A stretch of 64,000 nucleotides of DNA from positions 422,657 to 486,656 of the forward strand of contig VUYV01000293.1 of NCBI GenBank assembly GCA_008711295.1. Reading direction: 5' to 3'. Both the position numbers and the translations under genes were made by a program. Below are positions 60,701 to 64,000 of this stretch, in pieces (position 1 is the stretch's first letter; every line of letters begins with the position of its first letter). The notes under the pieces were generated by a model. That model had not been told where the DNA came from. It made no database searches and worked only from the letters and a program-made list of their open reading frames with translations. The DNA comes from Anarhynchus alexandrinus (lineage: Eukaryota; Chordata; Aves; Charadriiformes; Charadriidae).

Positions 60701-61332
60701 TCATGGAACTAGTTCAGTGCTTTGGAATCAAAAGAACACAGAGAATGCCCTGATACTCTCTTTCTTACTGCATAAATGCTTTTAAACACACAAAACATTA
60801 ATTAGTAGCACAATTTTATTTTAAATTATAATCACTAGTTGTAATGGCTCCCCATTACATTAAATTCTGGTTTCGTTGCAGAATCAGTCTGCAGTCGTCA
60901 ACCAGAATAAACTGGTCATCCATAGGCAACAATCACACGTATTATTGTAGGGAGATCCTTGTTCAAATAAAAGAGAGCGAAGGGTCATGTGGTCACTGTG
61001 TCAGCTTCAGCCTCCAGAGAATCTGACTTACACATTTTTTTTGCTATGAAACTCTGTGTGGCAGTGTAATGTCAGAGGCGCCTCCAAAACACCATCTCAA
61101 AAAATATTTAGTAAAGCAAAAAGTAAACCACATGCTAAAGCATTTTGATCAAACAAGGTCTTAATTTCTCCACGTCAGATCAGCATAGGCCTAGAAGAAG
61201 TATTGTGAAGGAAGTTCTCCACATCACACACCTAAGCTTTCCTTCCCAGGCCCTGGAAGGACTAGGGTACCAGGAATATGATTTTAAATAGCCAGCTGAT
61301 CAGAGGGAGCATTCAACTAGCCGTCTACAAGA
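60701..61332. other. unique non-coding sequence
   Basis: Nothing recognised. The CR1 at 61333 may extend a little further upstream in unrecognisable form. Confidence 0.45.
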
Positions 61333-61870
61333 AATGGAGCAGTCAAGGGCAAGTATAGTTATCCTCTGCTTTGCACTCACTAGACCACATCTAGAGTATT
61401 GTTGCATCCAGTTTGGTACCCCCCACTACAAGAAAGGCAAATGGGCTGGGTCATTCGCCCTGCAAGGGGAGGCTGAGGGACCAGAGCTTGTTGAGTCTGG
61501 AGGAGAGATGGCTTCAGGGGGACCTAACAACAGCCCCCCAACAGAACCAACAAGGAAACTACACCAAGAAGATGGAGCCATGCTCTTGAAATCACCGAGT
61601 GGGAGGAGGACAAGACAACATTCATAAGCCGGAAAAAGAGAAGATCAGACCCGACACGAGGAAAGACTTTTTCAGCACAAGTACAGTCAGGCAGTGGGGT
61701 AGCTTGCCCAGAGAGACTTTGCAGTCTCCATTCTTGAAGGTTTTTTAAGAGCCAACTGGATATGGCCCTGGGAAACATGGCCTGATCCTGCAGCTGACCC
61801 TGCCTGAACAGGAGGTACTAGAAACCTCCTTAGTTCTCTTCCAACAAGAATTATTCTCTGATTCTGTGAT
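61333..61870 (+). mobile_element. older CR1 LINE fragment, 3' part
   Basis: It begins near GAGCAGTCAAGGGCAAGTAT. The segment ACTAGACCACATCTAGAGTATTGTTGCATCCAGTTTGG is the worn RPHLEYC...QFG block. It continues through GAGGCTGAGGGACCAGAGCTTG...GGAGAGATGGCTTCAGGGGG and GGCAGTGGGGTAGCTTGCCCAGAGAG, and ends in CTCTGATTCTGTGAT. Several indels break the frame. It belongs to an older CR1 subfamily than those at 32.4 and 49.2 kb. Confidence 0.88.
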
Positions 61871-62120
61871 GTATTCTAATACTGTGACTTTTTTAAAAAA
61901 GAGACAATATCAACCACAAAAAAAAAACCCGGAAGTTTAAATTTGAGGATGGCCACCCAGATGGATAGAGAAAAATGTGGTTTTACTCTTCCAGTGCTAT
62001 GAGCTGTCCTCTCAGCAGAGCAGACTGGGAAGGGCATGACATTATTGCCACTACAGGACTCAAGCAGGTTCACGTTTGACCAACAGGGATTGCTAACAAG
62101 GGATCTTTCATTCTTCCATG

Positions 62121-62160
62121 TCATAGAATCATAGAATGGGTTGGGTTGGAGGATACCTTC
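62121..62160 (-). mobile_element. CR1 tail, only about 40 bp left
   Basis: The plus strand reads TCATAGAATCATAGAATGGG, then TTGGGTTGGAGGATACCTT. These are two reverse tail units and the first bases of the CR1 3'UTR. An insertion this short is an extreme 5' truncation or was later deleted. Confidence 0.85.
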
Positions 62161-62727
62161 ACACATTTAGACTGTCTTCAAAACTGCTGTTGAACTGAAA
62201 ATGATCAAGAAAAAAGATCATATTTATCACTCCATAATTCACAAGAGTGGCAAGCATCTTTTAAATCTTTACCTATGAAATTGTTCAATTTATGCACCTG
62301 TATAAATATATTGTCACCGGCTATATGGTAAATATAAGACCAATCAAGTGGAAAACCGATTTGTCAGTATGATGTGATTTACTGACACTGTATTCTCTTT
62401 CTCAGTAAAAACTACAAATGGAGGATATATTCTCCAATATAGTCTGGTTTTGGTATCTGACCAATTACTTAATTAATACCAATTAGCTTAACTCTTACTG
62501 ACGGATGCTATCATGTAAACTCTGAAAATAAAAAGTTATTTTATTTTCTCCAAAAACACTATGTCAATAGATTTTAAAAGAACCACTTATGTCTGTTAAA
62601 TGTTTATAATTGCTCAGATCTTCAGATGAAGTCAATAACATTTATTACCATTTATACTATATACAAAACATTAATACATCTTTCTGTTCTTGAATCTAAA
62701 TGGTATCCCAGTAATTTCAACAAGGAA
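62161..62727. other. unique AT-rich non-coding sequence
   Basis: Nothing recognised between the two CR1 tails. Confidence 0.5.
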
Positions 62728-62923
62728 ATCATAGAATCATAGAATCGTAGAATTGTCTAGGTTGGAAGAAACCCTTGGGATCATCAAGTCCAACCATCTA
62801 CCCTACTCTACAAAGTTCTCCCCTACACCATATCCCCCAACACCATATCTAAACGGCTCTTAAACACATCCAGGGATGGTGACTCAACCACCTTCCTGGG
62901 CAGCCTATTCCAATGCCCGACCA
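62728..62923 (-). mobile_element. CR1 LINE 3' end of another subfamily
   Basis: The plus strand opens with three reverse tail units (ATCATAGAATCATAGAATCG). Then come GTCTAGGTTGGAAGAAACCC, GGGATCATCAAGTCCAACCA, CATCCAGGGATGGTGACTCAACCACC and CTGGGCAGCCTATTCCAATG. The 3'UTR words CCCCAACACCATATCTAAACGGC differ from the other copies, so it belongs to a separate CR1 subfamily. Homology stops at GCCCGACCA. Confidence 0.93.
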
Positions 62924-63812
62924 AATATTAACAAAATACTTAATAGGCCTGTTAGAAAACAGAATTCCATTATTTCAGGGTTTCTATTCATTCCTATTCA
63001 GAATGAAAATTTGAAATGTCCCTGAAACTAAAATGTAAGTTACTAAATGGAGGTCTATAAAATTGGTTCCTTTGCTAATATAACATATTACCCAACATAG
63101 AAATAAAATTTCATTAAGACTCATACCATAATATAACATTGGAAATGAAACTAGTCTCAAGGGTAAAATTAAATCAATTACTTAATTTTCATGTTTAAAT
63201 TATAAATTTGAAACAATTCATCTCAACCTGTAAAACTTTGCTGTACAAAATATTGTAACCTCTTGTTCTTATGTCCTCCACACAAGCATACAAGCTGATG
63301 TGAACGCTACAGTGATTTAGAACTACTACTTCTACTGCAGTGTATTTGCTGCACATAGATACCAAAAGGAATAAATTCATACCAGCAAGTTGCTTGCAGG
63401 TTTGGTACTGCTTCACAGGAGTTCTTACAGCTAAACATTTTCCTTTCCATTTATAACAAAATCACAGGGATTGTTTGACCAAATATTTTTAAACCCCAAT
63501 GGAAGTAAATGAACTGTTCAAATCAGATTTACAGCTCAGTTACATTTTGTTTCTGTAATATCTGTAGCATATGCTTCTATATGATGAAGTCTGGATTTTC
63601 ATTACAAAGTTTTGCTAGCAAAGCTGTTTGAAGAAAAAAAAAGACAAATCTTATTGGACCACCTTTATCTTCTTCTCATGAACATATGTGAAGAAAGGAA
63701 CATTTCTGTCAGTTTGTCACTCTAAGGGATATTGTAACTATGCTAACATAATGATTTCAATTTAAATACATTTTGGCCATAACAGCTCCTTTCTGAGGCC
63801 ATAGACCAGAGA
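62924..63812. other. unique AT-rich non-coding sequence
   Basis: Nothing recognised. The 73-codon minus-strand frame at 63.2-63.4 kb has no family features. Confidence 0.5.
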
Positions 63813-64000
63813 CTTTCTAAGAAGGCAATACACTGGACACTCAGAGAGTTGTGGTCAACAGCTCAGTGTACAAATGGCAAGCAGTGACAACTGGCGTTCC
63901 TCAGGGTTCAGTACTGGGACCAGTACTGTTCAACATCTTTGTGGGTGACATGAGTGTTGGGATTGAGTGCACCCTCAGCAAGTTTGCCAATGACACCACG
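63813..64000 (+). mobile_element. CR1 LINE, reverse transcriptase region, cut by the window end
   Basis: In forward orientation it reads CAGAGAGTTGTGGTCAACAG, then GTGACAACTGGCGTTCCTCA. The frame gives [18 protein letters not shown] and then [11 protein letters not shown], which is the reverse transcriptase core leading into the active-site loop. The second-last block reads FAND where active CR1 has FADD, so the first catalytic Asp of the pair has become Asn and the copy is inactive. It continues past 64000, and the 5' limit is approximate. Confidence 0.92.

Noticed and set aside
1..64000. CRISPR arrays, operons, phage or plasmid features
   Set aside because: The CR1 elements and avian LTR place this in a vertebrate nuclear genome. 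No regular spaced repeats or bacterial gene arrangement were found.

Overview
The window looks like an AT-rich, gene-poor stretch of a bird nuclear genome, either a gene desert or the inside of a very large intron. The main evidence is eleven fragments of CR1 LINE retrotransposons. Their 3' ends carry the short ATTCTATGA-type tandem tail typical of bird CR1. A solo LTR of an avian endogenous retrovirus (ERVL-like, by recollection) supports the same reading; I recall that LTR family mainly from non-galliform birds, so a neoavian species is my guess. I see no operons, bacterial signals, CRISPR arrays, tRNA or rRNA genes, and no host coding exon that I can defend.

Layout. From 1 to 14.5 kb the sequence is mostly unique, broken by a CR1 piece at 2.6-3.1 kb, a TCTATATTGATC minisatellite near 6.5 kb, a CpG-enriched patch at 9.7-10.2 kb and an unexplained 91-codon reading frame on the minus strand at 10.44-10.71 kb. 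From 14.5 to 33 kb there are CR1 tails at 14.5, 20.6 and 32.4 kb, two old tRNA-derived MIR-type SINE remnants (24.1 and 28.2 kb) and a CTCTC microsatellite at 27.4 kb. From 33 to 46 kb come the 600-bp solo LTR (33.04-33.64 kb), a long, much older CR1/L3-type element with its 3' end preserved (36.9-37.7 kb) and a GC- and CpG-rich patch at 44 kb. From 46 to 64 kb there are the best preserved CR1 copy (49.24-50.20 kb, with 278 open codons of the reverse transcriptase C-terminal part), a young CR1 next to a degraded older reverse transcriptase segment (55.1-56.2 kb), further CpG patches (47.9 and 58.4 kb), an AT-rich 3'UTR-like stretch (60.3-60.7 kb) and a cluster of four CR1 pieces in the last 2.7 kb. 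The last of these runs off the window.

How the parts relate. The CR1 copies belong to at least three age groups: young copies (32.4 and 49.2 kb, about 98% alike by eye over their shared 275 bases), intermediate copies (2.6, 55.1, 61.3 and 62.7 kb) and ancient amniote-type copies (36.9 kb and probably 55.5 kb). All are 5'-truncated or fragmentary and none can be autonomous. Nothing here amounts to a demonstrable new biological system. The items most worth checking are the minus-strand reading frame at 10.4-10.7 kb, the perfect palindrome at the truncation junction of the 32.4-kb CR1, the isolated CpG-rich patches and the 3'UTR-like segment.
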